Part shown: positions 1 to 8,100 of the stretch, in pieces
Position numbering within the stretch: position 1 is the stretch's first letter
Layout of the letters: every line of letters starts with the position of its first letter
Source of the DNA: Bacteroidota bacterium
Lineage (GTDB): Bacteria; Bacteroidota; Bacteroidia; Bacteroidales; Prolixibacteraceae
Reading direction: 5' to 3'
Assembly: GCA_023412195.1 (NCBI GenBank)
Contig: JAEYNZ010000126.1
Coordinates: 124,001-188,000 of the forward strand
DNA length: 64,000 bases
Position numbers and translations under genes: made by a program
The notes under the pieces: generated by a model
Told to the model about the DNA's origin: nothing
Database searches by the model: none
Seen by the model: the letters and a program-made list of their open reading frames with translations, nothing else

Positions 1-523
1 GAACTCTGCCCCAGTAAAATGCCAGTTGAGTATAAGCCCACCCTCTTAAAAAATAAGCTTCCCCCTGGCTATAACTTACAATGTGGTCTGCATCGTCCCC
101 ATTCTCCTGGATATATTCCTCCGCCTTGTCAATTGTCAGATTTGCCCGTAAAATCATGCGATATAACATCTTCCAGTAGTTTTCAATTGCCCGGCTGGAG
201 TTGTTATGGATATATTGCCAAATGGGTACTATATCCGGTTCATTGGGAAGTGCTGCTGTAGTTGGCTCAGCTTCTGCAGCCAGAACATTGAACATAGAAT
301 TCCATTGATATCCCACCATGCTGTTTGAATGAAAAGCCAGATAAGTAGCTGTTGAAGCCTGCCTTATTTCTTCCGGTGTTTCAAAATAGCTGGAGGTGTC
401 GTAGGCACCCGGATCACTGTAATTCATAATATCTTCATTACAAGATACTAATAGTATTATTATCAGCAAATATGCTTTTATGGAAAGAAACTTTTTCATA
501 TCTGTTTTTTGTTTATTATTCAT
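1..523 (-). CDS. SusD/RagB-family outer-membrane lipoprotein, N-terminal part
   Basis: The 3' end lies beyond position 1, so only about 174 residues are visible. They begin with a short signal peptide ending in the lipobox LVSC, then read as a SusD-type helical protein (visible: YFETPEEIRQA, YWKMLYRMILRAN, EAYFLRGWAYTQLAFYWG, the last typical of the SusD tetratricopeptide-like helices). SusD proteins sit on the outer membrane and cap the SusC channel to capture glycans or peptides. The start at 523 lies three bases after the SusC stop; an internal ATG at 499 (MKKFLSIKAYLL) gives a more usual signal peptide and may be the true start. Same strand and order as the SusC gene, so almost certainly one operon. 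The substrate cannot be told from what is visible. Confidence 0.9.
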   Translation of the reverse strand, partial: MNNKQKTDMKKFLSIKAYLLIIILLVSCNEDIMNYSDPGAYDTSSYFETPEEIRQASTATYLAFHSNSMVGYQWNSMFNVLAAEAEPTTAALPNEPDIVPIWQYIHNNSSRAIENYWKMLYRMILRANLTIDKAEEYIQENGDDADHIVSYSQGEAYFLRGWAYTQLAFYWGRV

Positions 524-526
524 GAT

Positions 527-3500
527 TTATAAACCTATCTGAACACCAAGTGAAAGCATCCGGGGAACCGGAAATACGTTTATCTGACCAGAAACTCTGA
601 AATCTGCACCCCCCTCAAGGTTGCGAGAGATATCAAACTCAGGATCCAAATATGGATATTTTGTGATGGTGAACAGGTTGTAGCCGCTCGCATAAACCCT
701 TAAACTGGATAACCCGATTTCTGAGGTCAAATTTCCGGGAAGTGAATATCCAATAGATAACTGTTTCAGTTTTAAATAATCACCCGGATAGACCTGTAAA
801 GTAGAGGTTCTGTTGTTACCTGTTGGATCGCCAATGATTGCACGGGGAACTATGCCGTTTCCGGGTTGTGCTTCACTTCTCCACCTGTCCAGAACCCAGG
901 TTTCCTTATTCAGGGTAGTTGCCATTCCACGGTTGATATAATGATACCCGTAGTGAACGTCATTTCCGCCAACACCCTGAAAACTGGCATTCATATCAAA
1001 TCCTTTGTAATCCAGATTAAAGGAGAAGCCATAGAAATGCTTTGGAATGGGATTACCAATCATCGTGCGGTCATCATTTGTTACCCTGCCGTCGCCGTCA
1101 ACATCTTCAAACCGAACATCTCCCGGTGAGGTTGTTGCAAATTGATAATAAATATTTTCCAGTTGGGCCGGGGTAAGCTGAGGATTTTCAGCAAGTGCTT
1201 CTTGTCTTGCAGATTGATTGGCTGCATCCAGCTCTGCCTGGTTCATAAATACTCCATCAGCAACATGTCCGTAGATATAACCGATAGGATAACCTACTGC
1301 TGTCCGGCTAACCCCCGCAATGTATGGCTGACCCAATCCCAATGACGTTACAACATTTTCTACATTCGTATAATTGGCATTTACTGAGTAATTTAAATCG
1401 CCTATGCGGTTCCGGTACCCAACCTGTAGCTCAAACCCTTTGTTTTCTGCACTTGCTGCATTCACAATGGCATCACCTGCTGAACGTAATCCATAACCTA
1501 ATGACAATGGTCGTGGTACAGAAAACAGAATGTCATTGGTATTCTTAATAAAATATTCTGCTGTGAATGATAAACTGTTATCCAATATGGCCATATCGAC
1601 TGCAATAGCCTTTGATGTAGTAGATTCCCATTTTATACCCTGCGATGAATCATCTAAAACAGTTGCACCTAAAACTGGCTCAGAAGGTTCGCCAAACGGA
1701 TAAAATACGCCTGTGTTCCATACCTTCGACAGGTAACGGAAATTGCCTATTGCATCGTTTCCTGATACACCCCAGCTTGCCCTTAATTTTAACAGATCAA
1801 AAAAGTCCAGATCCTGGATGAATGATTCTTCATTCAGTTTCCAGGCTAATGCTACTGAGGGGAAAGTTCCCCAACGGTTTTCAGGTGCAAAACGTGGTGA
1901 GGCATCGCGGCGTAAATTAACAGTTATAAGATATTTATTTAATAACTGATAATTTAGGCGTCCGAAGTACGACAGATAGGCATACTGCCCTGTATTATGA
2001 TTCAATACCCTGTTGTTCCCGGCCATAAAAACATTTTTGATGTTGGTTTTATCATAATCCTGTCCAAAAACACCAATCCCACCAAACCGGGCATAATTTT
2101 GCCAGGTATTTCCAATCATAGCTGAAAAATCGTGAACCCCTACCGTATTCCTGTAAGTCAGGTAGCTTTCAATAAGTGGGTATATGCTATACGTTGATTG
2201 TTCAGTAAATTCATTCAACACAATCTGGCCATTCGGCCTCAGGTATTCATCATCCCAGCGTGTATACCGTGTAAAATCGCCTGTTACTCCTGCCTGAAAC
2301 CGATAGACTAATCCTTTTATGGGTTCAATTTCAGCCCATGCATTTGCCTGGTAATTGAATGCATTTGTCTGGGGATGGGTTAAATAAACATCCGCTACAG
2401 GATTGGGCGAATCTGATAAGTCACCAGTCCTGTCGACATTGGCAAAACCACCAAGTACATTTTCATCGCGAACAGGCAGATATGGAAGGGCAGAATAAAA
2501 GGGAAGGGTTCCTCTCTGAGGGCCAATTCCCCGGTCGATGCTATAGGTAAGCGAAATGTTTTCACCGGCTCTGAGCCATTTTTTTGGATTAAACTGGTTT
2601 TTTAACCGAATCCTACCCACATCGCTGTTTTTATCTATATAAAACTCTTCGTTATGCCTGTAAAAAAAGCTGACAAAGAAGTTCGATTTTTCTGTTCCAC
2701 CTGAAAAATCCAGATTGTATTCCTGGAATTTACCTGTGCGGTATATTTCATCCTGCCAATCGGTAACATCCTGTCTCACTGCATCAGTTTTCAATCTGTC
2801 CGGAATAGCTATATTGGCATTCGTTAAAGCATCGTGAACATAGTCAATATACTGACTCGCATTGAGTAAATCCAGTCTTTTGGGGGTATTGGAAATACCG
2901 GCAACAGCATTTATCCTGACTTCCAGCGGACCTGGCTTCCCGCTTTTGGTTGTAACCAGAATGACGCCATTTGCACCTCTTGACCCATAAATAGCTGTTG
3001 AGGAAGCATCTTTTAATATCTCAATGCTTTCAATATCATTGGGATTTACGTCTTTCATGCTTCCGCCCAGAAAGCCATCAATTACAATCAGCGGGTCTGT
3101 ATTATTAAAAGTTGTAACACCCCTGATCCTGATATTATCTCTTGAAACTTCAACACCTGCAGCCTTTCCCTGGATTAGTGTGGCAAGGTCAGTTGTAACC
3201 CTGTCACCGATATCTCTCGATGTAACAGAGGATACTGAACCTGTCAGGTCGCTTTTTCTAACTGTGCCATAACCAATTGCAACAACTTCATCAATCCCGA
3301 TGGTTTCCTCTGCCAATACAACCGAAAGTTCTGACCTGCCATCGAGAGAAATTTCCTGGGTTCTCATACCAACAAATGAAAACTGGAGAATTTCATTATT
3401 TGATGGAACTGATAATGAAAATCTTCCATTCCCATCCGTTACAGTTCCCTGGGTTGTGCCTTTCACTAAAACAGTAACACCTGGCAATGGCTCTCCATAG

Positions 3501-3955
3501 GCATCGTTTACTGTACCGGAAACCCTCATTTGCTGTTGTACAAACCCTGAAGTTTCCCCTGAATAATCAATAACAGAAGAGCTTTCCTGCTCTTCATCAT
3601 TCAATATGACGATCTGGCGATCATAAATTTTGTAAATATTCCTGGTGCCCTTCAATGCCTGACCTAAAATCTCTTCAACAGTTTCATCATTAACCTCCAC
3701 ATTGACCCGCCGGTCCACATCAACCCATTTTTCATTATATAATAATATGAATTCACTGTTTTCTTCGATGTGTTCAAAAACATCCTTAAGGGTAACATTC
3801 TCCAGATTCATGTGAAACCTGGTTCCCTGTGAATAGGTATCTGCAGCAGTTGAGGCAAATACCAAAAACATCATAAAACATAGCAGTTTCATTCTTAATA
3901 CAATTTTTTCATAACCCCTCACCTGGAGAGTTAAGATTTTACAAAGTTTTTCCAT
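527..3955 (-). CDS. SusC/RagA-family TonB-dependent receptor with STN domain
   Basis: 1142 residues, usual length for the family. After an N-terminal extension the signal peptide starts near residue 22 (MKLLCFMMFLVFASTAAD). An STN domain follows (about 45-115), then a carboxypeptidase-regulatory-like beta domain (about 143-215), a TonB box region (DEVVAIGYGTVRKSDLTGSV near 222), the plug (RGANGVILVTTKSG near 330) and a C-terminal beta barrel. It imports substrate through the outer membrane using TonB energy, with the SusD partner encoded next. The STN domain is what lets such receptors signal to a FecR anti-sigma factor; the fecR and ECF sigma genes lie just upstream on the same strand, which supports ligand-induced expression. 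The glycan is unknown and no hydrolase gene is adjacent within the window. Confidence 0.95.
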   Translation of the reverse strand: MEKLCKILTLQVRGYEKIVLRMKLLCFMMFLVFASTAADTYSQGTRFHMNLENVTLKDVFEHIEENSEFILLYNEKWVDVDRRVNVEVNDETVEEILGQALKGTRNIYKIYDRQIVILNDEEQESSSVIDYSGETSGFVQQQMRVSGTVNDAYGEPLPGVTVLVKGTTQGTVTDGNGRFSLSVPSNNEILQFSFVGMRTQEISLDGRSELSVVLAEETIGIDEVVAIGYGTVRKSDLTGSVSSVTSRDIGDRVTTDLATLIQGKAAGVEVSRDNIRIRGVTTFNNTDPLIVIDGFLGGSMKDVNPNDIESIEILKDASSTAIYGSRGANGVILVTTKSGKPGPLEVRINAVAGISNTPKRLDLLNASQYIDYVHDALTNANIAIPDRLKTDAVRQDVTDWQDEIYRTGKFQEYNLDFSGGTEKSNFFVSFFYRHNEEFYIDKNSDVGRIRLKNQFNPKKWLRAGENISLTYSIDRGIGPQRGTLPFYSALPYLPVRDENVLGGFANVDRTGDLSDSPNPVADVYLTHPQTNAFNYQANAWAEIEPIKGLVYRFQAGVTGDFTRYTRWDDEYLRPNGQIVLNEFTEQSTYSIYPLIESYLTYRNTVGVHDFSAMIGNTWQNYARFGGIGVFGQDYDKTNIKNVFMAGNNRVLNHNTGQYAYLSYFGRLNYQLLNKYLITVNLRRDASPRFAPENRWGTFPSVALAWKLNEESFIQDLDFFDLLKLRASWGVSGNDAIGNFRYLSKVWNTGVFYPFGEPSEPVLGATVLDDSSQGIKWESTTSKAIAVDMAILDNSLSFTAEYFIKNTNDILFSVPRPLSLGYGLRSAGDAIVNAASAENKGFELQVGYRNRIGDLNYSVNANYTNVENVVTSLGLGQPYIAGVSRTAVGYPIGYIYGHVADGVFMNQAELDAANQSARQEALAENPQLTPAQLENIYYQFATTSPGDVRFEDVDGDGRVTNDDRTMIGNPIPKHFYGFSFNLDYKGFDMNASFQGVGGNDVHYGYHYINRGMATTLNKETWVLDRWRSEAQPGNGIVPRAIIGDPTGNNRTSTLQVYPGDYLKLKQLSIGYSLPGNLTSEIGLSSLRVYASGYNLFTITKYPYLDPEFDISRNLEGGADFRVSGQINVFPVPRMLSLGVQIGL

Positions 3956-3992
3956 ACATTTACATTGATTTGATTTAATAATTAAATTTTCA

Positions 3993-5255
3993 CTAAAGGC
4001 TGTCGGGCGGCCAGGCCTGACGCCTTTTTTCCAACTTCGAATTCAACTTCTGTTCTGTTTTCTCAATAACGATCTTATCCTTTTCAATACGATATTTAAA
4101 TCCACTGGCATCGGCAAGGATCTGCATGACAGTTTCTACTGAATTTTGTAAATCGAGCTTACCAGAAATTTTATCATCAGAATGATAATCTTTAGGAAGT
4201 TCAATCTTCACATTATAGTATCGTTCTACTTTTCTTAAAACTGAAGCCAAAGTTTCCTGCCTGTATATAAGTAATCCATTAATCCATGCTGTATAGACGT
4301 TCAGATCATTATCCTCAAATACTTCAAATACCTTGCTTTCTCTTTCAAAAACCAATCTTTGGTTGGGTAATAATTCAATATCATCAGATAAAATACTAAA
4401 AGCTCTCTCATTTTTTATACTTATACTGCCTTCAACCAATACAGTTTCAATTATTTCTTCATCAGGGTATGCTGACACATTGAATTCTGTTCCCGAAACC
4501 ACAACATCGATCATACCTGCATCAACTATAAATGATTGTTTATCATTGTGTAATATTTTAAAAAAAGCTTCACCTTCAAGATAAACCTTTCTGTTATTTT
4601 TTAAGTATAAAGTTTGAAATGCCAGCCTGCTTCCTGCATTCAGCCAAATGGCTGTACCATCAGCCAGTATCAGTTCTGAAGTGTTGCCAAAAGGAATGAC
4701 CAGTTCGCTGTAATTCTGATTACCTCTGCCATTATAATGTGCCAGCCTGACGAGACTGTCATTAATTATAATTTCATCACCTGATTCATTTATCAGGATT
4801 TTTGAATTATTATTGCCCAGGAAGATCCTTTCCCCGTTCGCTAAAAGTATATAAGCTTCTTTCTCATCATATTGTGCTGAAAACTGATATTCACCGGGAA
4901 ATAAATTTTGCCAGTTGAATAAGGCTAACGTTCCGATTGAAAGTATCAATAAAACCATAGCAGCCCAGCCTACAGTTTTGTAAAGTTTCAATACGCCGGC
5001 TTTTTGTTTATTGCGCTGGAAATAATTTTCAATATCCTTCCATAATAATTGAACAGAAGAATCATTCATCGTTTCATGCTTATCATGAAGTAACGCATGA
5101 ATTTGTTTTGCTTTTTCTACTTCCCTTTCAAATTGAGGGTGCTGTTCTATCAAAAACTTCCATTCATTATCATTTTTATTTCTTGTGATCCACGAAATAA
5201 AAGCATCTTCCTCAAGTAGCCTTTCCCAATTATATTCCAAAAACCTTTTATCCAT
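3993..5255 (-). CDS. FecR-family anti-sigma factor
   Basis: 420 residues. The N-terminal 90 are a cytoplasmic sigma-binding segment, followed by one membrane span (about 94-113, VGWAAMVLLILSIGTLALF). The periplasmic part has the FecR domain (about 180-285, with PFGNTSELILADGTAIWLNA and VSGTEFNVSAYPDEE) and a C-terminal DUF4974 domain (about 325-395) typical of Bacteroidota FecR proteins, which resembles an STN domain. It should hold the ECF sigma factor inactive until the SusC receptor reports substrate. It lies between the sigma gene (171 bases upstream) and the receptor gene (37 bases downstream), the standard order of such loci. Confidence 0.93.
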   Translation of the reverse strand: MDKRFLEYNWERLLEEDAFISWITRNKNDNEWKFLIEQHPQFEREVEKAKQIHALLHDKHETMNDSSVQLLWKDIENYFQRNKQKAGVLKLYKTVGWAAMVLLILSIGTLALFNWQNLFPGEYQFSAQYDEKEAYILLANGERIFLGNNNSKILINESGDEIIINDSLVRLAHYNGRGNQNYSELVIPFGNTSELILADGTAIWLNAGSRLAFQTLYLKNNRKVYLEGEAFFKILHNDKQSFIVDAGMIDVVVSGTEFNVSAYPDEEIIETVLVEGSISIKNERAFSILSDDIELLPNQRLVFERESKVFEVFEDNDLNVYTAWINGLLIYRQETLASVLRKVERYYNVKIELPKDYHSDDKISGKLDLQNSVETVMQILADASGFKYRIEKDKIVIEKTEQKLNSKLEKRRQAWPPDSL

Positions 5256-5426
5256 TTTCAGCAGTTATAACTAGAAAAAGACAAACAGACATTTTATGTG
5301 GACAACAATATGATTTATCTTTTGAAAAAAAATTTACACCATTCACCAAAAAAGGGAAGGACAAATCGCTACGAAGGATTAAAGAGGCTTCCGATACAAA
5401 ACTCTCCCGGTAAAGATTTTTGTTGA

Positions 5427-6011
5427 TTATTTTCTCCTGAAACCCATAATGAATAACAGGAATTGCTGAGAACCAGCCAATATGGATCTTAATGATTTCA
5501 AAGCACGCGATACCTGTTTACGGGCGGAATCATATTGCAGTGACATGATTTCACAGATTTGTTCATATTCATATCCACAGGTGTACCTGTAAAAAAGTAT
5601 TTCCCTTTGTTTGGGACTAAGTTCAGCCAAAGCGTTCCGAATGACCTTTTCACGCTGCGATATTTCTTCTTTCCCAATCAGTTCATGCTCATAAGAATAA
5701 ACAATTTCCGGTTTCAAATCTGAATCATCCGGGTTATAACTTATGGAGCCCCTTTTATTGATGTTCCTTGATAACTTTCTGCGGAATGATGCCATAAGGT
5801 AATAAGAAATATTATCAGTCTCCCCCAGGTTTTTACTAGACCGGATAAGATCAAAAAATAGCTCCTGGATATTATCCTTTATCAAATCTTCATCCCTGGT
5901 GAATTTTTTTCCATAGCGGTAAAGCAACTGAACATGATGATGATAGATAGTGGAGAGTGCATCTTTTTCTCCATTTCTAAAATCATTCCATATTTTTTTA
6001 TCAGAAGTCAA
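5427..6011 (-). CDS. ECF-family RNA polymerase sigma factor
   Basis: 194 residues. Region 2 spans about 10-95 (FTRDEDLIKDNIQELFFDLI) and region 4 about 125-175 with a helix-turn-helix (LSPKQREILFYRYTCGYEYE, then SLQYDSARKQVSRALKSLR). These match the Bacteroidota ECF sigma factors that pair with FecR. It would direct RNA polymerase to the SusC/SusD promoter once released from the FecR protein encoded downstream. The DNA target is not evident here, because the 37 bases between fecR and susC look too short for a separate, well-spaced promoter; the operon may be read from further upstream. Confidence 0.93.
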   Translation of the reverse strand: MTSDKKIWNDFRNGEKDALSTIYHHHVQLLYRYGKKFTRDEDLIKDNIQELFFDLIRSSKNLGETDNISYYLMASFRRKLSRNINKRGSISYNPDDSDLKPEIVYSYEHELIGKEEISQREKVIRNALAELSPKQREILFYRYTCGYEYEQICEIMSLQYDSARKQVSRALKSLRSILAGSQQFLLFIMGFRRK

Positions 6012-6610
6012 GGAATCTACATTTTAATCCATAGTATAAAATTAATGAAGCTAATTAAAGAGAACAACAATAAGTCCTGAATTTTTGTTAACAACAAAGT
6101 ACTTCAATTTCTATTCTGAACAAGGTATCATTTTTATTCCTATTTCGGATAATTGAACCTTTGCCACTTTTTATTTTATTTCATTCTGTGATTGAAAATA
6201 AATATATCTGCAGTCAATGAATATTGGTTCCAACCTGAATAAAAATCTTCAGCCTGATGATCCTGTTTTTTTTAATGCCAGATGGTTATCCACACCGGAT
6301 AAACCAGATGTGTTAAGGCATTTCTGCAGAGTTTAATTCAATGAACTGGCACAGTTCAAAGCTATACCATGTCTATACCAAGTCTATGCAGGCATTATGT
6401 AAAACATATCGGGATATAGCGATGGTGTAGGCAGTCAGATGACGTAAACCTGAATCATCTTAAACTTAAAAAGTTTTATATAAACTGAAAAATAAGTCAA
6501 TGTAAAGATCTGGCAGCCTCAGATCCTCCTACGGATCACCTGTATGAGCATAACAATACCGGCCTCTGGCACAGCTGTAAAGAATTTAAATCAAGCAGCT
6601 TACAGGAAGA
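6012..6610. other. Gene-poor intergenic region with a short 11-bp repeat
   Basis: About 600 bases between the sigma factor start and the tRNA operon terminator. I see no family-level protein. A 39-codon reading frame on the plus strand (6217-6336, starting MNIGSNLNKNLQPDDPVFF) is possible but unsupported. Three imperfect 11-bp direct repeats lie at 6362-6394. No RNA family was recognised. Confidence 0.5.
6362..6394. repeat. Three imperfect 11-bp tandem repeats
   Basis: Units CTATACCATGT, CTATACCAAGT and CTATGCAGGCA follow each other without gaps. The first two differ at a single base; the third is diverged. The period is close to one helical turn. No function can be assigned. Confidence 0.5.
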
Positions 6611-6645
6611 AATAAAAAAAGGGCTAAGAAATACATCTTAACCCT
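6611..6645 (-). terminator. Rho-independent terminator of the tRNA operon
   Basis: On the minus strand a 10-bp stem (AGGGTTAAGA pairing with TCTTAGCCCT, one G-U pair, 6-base loop) is followed by seven or more T residues. It lies just downstream of tRNA-Pro and should end the tRNA-Ser/tRNA-Pro transcript. Confidence 0.8.
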
Positions 6646-6657
6646 TATAAAGCTTCG

Positions 6658-6732
6658 TCGGGGTAGCAGGATTCGAACCTGCGACCCCCTGGTCCCAAAC
6701 CAGGTGCGCTAGCCGGACTGCGCTATACCCCG
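6658..6732 (-). tRNA. tRNA-Pro (anticodon TGG)
   Basis: Full cloverleaf on the minus strand: acceptor CGGGGTA pairing with TACCCCG, D arm, anticodon stem CCTGG/CCAGG with loop TTTGGGA (anticodon TGG), and the T arm GCAGG-TTCGAAT-CCTGC. Discriminator A at 6658. CCA is not encoded. It is the last gene of a two-tRNA operon. Confidence 0.97.
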
Positions 6733-6741
6733 AATTAAATG

Positions 6742-6828
6742 CGGTGAGGGCGGGATTCGAACCCGCGGTACAGTTTCCCGTACGGCAGTTTAGCAAACTG
6801 CTGGTTTCAGCCACTCACCCACCTCACC
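6742..6828 (-). tRNA. tRNA-Ser (anticodon GCT)
   Basis: 87 bases, with the long variable arm of class II tRNAs. Acceptor GGTGAGG pairs with CCTCACC, discriminator G at 6742. Anticodon stem GCAGT/ACTGC holds loop TTGCTAA, anticodon GCT, which reads AGC/AGT codons. Variable arm includes CGTACGGGAAACTGTACCG. CCA is not encoded. It lies nine bases before tRNA-Pro. Confidence 0.97.
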
Positions 6829-6849
6829 TTTTAATATTTTATCTAAGAA

Positions 6850-6905
6850 CGTACGGCAAGTTTAGCATCCGTCAGCTGACGGATCAGCCACTCACCTTCC
6901 TCAAC
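6850..6905 (-). pseudogene. Truncated, degenerate tRNA-Ser copy
   Basis: The minus strand from 6905 to 6850 matches the 5' part of the neighbouring tRNA-Ser: GGTGAGTGGCTGA is shared exactly, and further on GCTAAACT-GCCGTACG is shared apart from one inserted base. Between them the anticodon-stem bases are replaced by a perfect palindrome, TCCGTCAGCTGACGGA. There is no T arm and no 3' acceptor, so it cannot be a working tRNA. It lies inside the predicted operon transcript, between promoter and tRNA-Ser. Confidence 0.8.
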
Positions 6906-6943
6906 ATTTAAGTTCACAAAGAACGTCTTATTTTTTGTGCGTG

Positions 6944-6974
6944 CAAATGTATCAATTGTTTTTTCAAAACCAAA
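6944..6974 (-). promoter_or_regulatory. Promoter of the tRNA-Ser/tRNA-Pro operon
   Basis: On the minus strand a TTTG (-33 box, 6971-6974) is followed after exactly 19 bases by TACATTTG (-7 box, 6944-6951), the Bacteroidota housekeeping consensus TTTG-N19-TAnnTTTG. Transcription should start near 6938 and run through the tRNA-Ser remnant, tRNA-Ser and tRNA-Pro to the terminator at 6611-6645. Confidence 0.75.
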
Positions 6975-6986
6975 ATCTTTTTTTCC

Positions 6987-7029
6987 AAAAAATAGCCGGC
7001 CTCGTATTCTTTATTACCAAGGCCGGCTA
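6987..7029 (-). terminator. Rho-independent terminator of the stress-gene operon
   Basis: On the minus strand a perfect 9-bp GC-rich stem (TAGCCGGCC pairing with GGCCGGCTA) with a 19-base loop is followed by a run of six T residues. It lies 38 bases past the stop of the last gene of the YtxH/holin-like cluster and just before the tRNA promoter, so it insulates the two units. Confidence 0.8.
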
Positions 7030-7067
7030 ATTCATATGCTTAATAACGTAATATAACACATGAACTT

Positions 7068-7283
7068 CTAATAATCCTGATGAGCTTTTTTCCTTCGTCG
7101 ACGTAAGAAAAAATATTTAGCTGCCAAATGATATCCGAATTCAAAAGCCATGTTTTTCAGTTTGCCGGCAAAATTATCCAACGTCCCTGATGCGGAGGCA
7201 AGCAATTCTTTTTCATAAAATTTTACCTCAATCTCGAGCTCCCGCTTTTTAAGCTTCAAATCGTGTTTGTTTTTAATAGTCAT
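7068..7283 (-). CDS. Small basic hypothetical protein of the stress cluster
   Basis: 71 residues, not assigned to a named family. The first half is a charged helix (KHDLKLKKRELEIEVKFYEKEL); the C-terminus is strongly basic (FLRRRRKKAHQ). No membrane span is clear, though the middle (FGYHLAAKYFF) is mildly hydrophobic. It starts six bases after the upstream holin-like gene ends, so it is almost certainly co-transcribed. It is the last gene before a strong terminator. In similar clusters such a short protein often follows the YtxH and holin-like genes; a role as their cytoplasmic partner is inference only. Confidence 0.75.
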   Translation of the reverse strand: MTIKNKHDLKLKKRELEIEVKFYEKELLASASGTLDNFAGKLKNMAFEFGYHLAAKYFFLRRRRKKAHQDY

Positions 7284-7289
7284 ACTTCT

Positions 7290-7646
7290 TTATTTTTCTC
7301 CGTCATTAAAAAGAATTTTAGAAAGTTGTTTCATTACTGAATTTGTAACGATTTGCTTTCTGAATATAATACCAGCCACGGCAACTAATACAAGCACCCC
7401 TGCGGCAATAAAAACTCCCACCAGGTAGCTGTTGCCCATTCTTCCATACCATACAACGAGTGCACTTAGAAGGAAGGCGGTAATCAGCAGTAAAAAGAAT
7501 GCAATTACACCCAGCCGGAAAAGGTATGCTCCGAAAAGGGATAGTTTTTCAAGTAAATTAACCTTTTCTAATTCGGTGAGCGCTTTTATATAATCTTTGA
7601 CTGCTGCACTTAATGCACTAAATTCTTTTTTGAATTCGTAATTCAT
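7290..7646 (-). CDS. Holin-X-like (phage holin superfamily III type) two-span membrane protein
   Basis: 118 residues: an N-terminal amphipathic helix (FSALSAAVKDYIKALTELEK), two membrane spans (about 46-70 and 75-96), and a short basic C-terminal tail. This layout is that of the Actinobacterial Holin-X/superfamily III proteins, which despite the name are chromosomal envelope proteins found beside YtxH genes. It lies 40 bases downstream of a YtxH gene and is similar in layout to the protein at 9069-9425, so the pair has been duplicated within the cluster. Its function is unknown; a lytic role is not implied, since no lysis genes are nearby. Confidence 0.8.
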   Translation of the reverse strand: MNYEFKKEFSALSAAVKDYIKALTELEKVNLLEKLSLFGAYLFRLGVIAFFLLLITAFLLSALVVWYGRMGNSYLVGVFIAAGVLVLVAVAGIIFRKQIVTNSVMKQLSKILFNDGEK

Positions 7647-7686
7647 CAGTTGATATCTGCAGAGGTTCCTGTATTATTTCATGAAT

Positions 7687-8055
7687 CTATTGTCCATAGA
7701 TTTTATCACCCGTACCTCCGGAAGTAGCAGTACCCATGTTCTTGGTTCCTGTATCGGCTATTTTTTCTGCTTTTTTACCGATGTCAGAAACTTTTTCTCC
7801 GGATTTTGATACTTTCTCACCTACATCTTTTACCCTTTCAAGAACATCTGCAACTACTTTGTTAACCTGCTCCTTAAGTTCTTCAACTTTTTCATGTAAC
7901 GTCTCTGAAACTTCCTTAGAAACATTTTTAGCGGTTTTAGAAATTTCTTTACGGGTATTTAATCCCTTATCAGGTGCCAGCAATATTCCGGCTAATGCTC
8001 CGGCTGTTGCTCCAGCCAGAAATCCCAACAATGCGTTTTTTGTTCCATTTTTCAT
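7687..8055 (-). CDS. YtxH domain-containing protein
   Basis: 122 residues. The N-terminus has the YtxH signature: a glycine/alanine-rich membrane span followed by LLAPDKG (visible: LLGFLAGATAGALAGILLAP). After it comes a charged coiled coil (about 40-100, KNVSKEVSETLHEKVEEL) and a glycine-rich tail. YtxH proteins are general-stress proteins of unknown mechanism; the form resembles a membrane-anchored helical rod. The gene lies 45 bases downstream of the universal stress protein gene. It is a paralogue of the protein at 9459-9782. Confidence 0.87.
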   Translation of the reverse strand: MKNGTKNALLGFLAGATAGALAGILLAPDKGLNTRKEISKTAKNVSKEVSETLHEKVEELKEQVNKVVADVLERVKDVGEKVSKSGEKVSDIGKKAEKIADTGTKNMGTATSGGTGDKIYGQ

Positions 8056-8100
8056 GATCTTTCACTTTTAATTGTTAATTATTCCTACTATTTGTACATC

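Noticed and set aside
6217..6336. 39-codon plus-strand frame starting MNIGSNLNKNLQ
   Set aside because: Codon use looks plausible, but there is no recognised family, no good promoter (AACCTTTG only) and no neighbour to support it.
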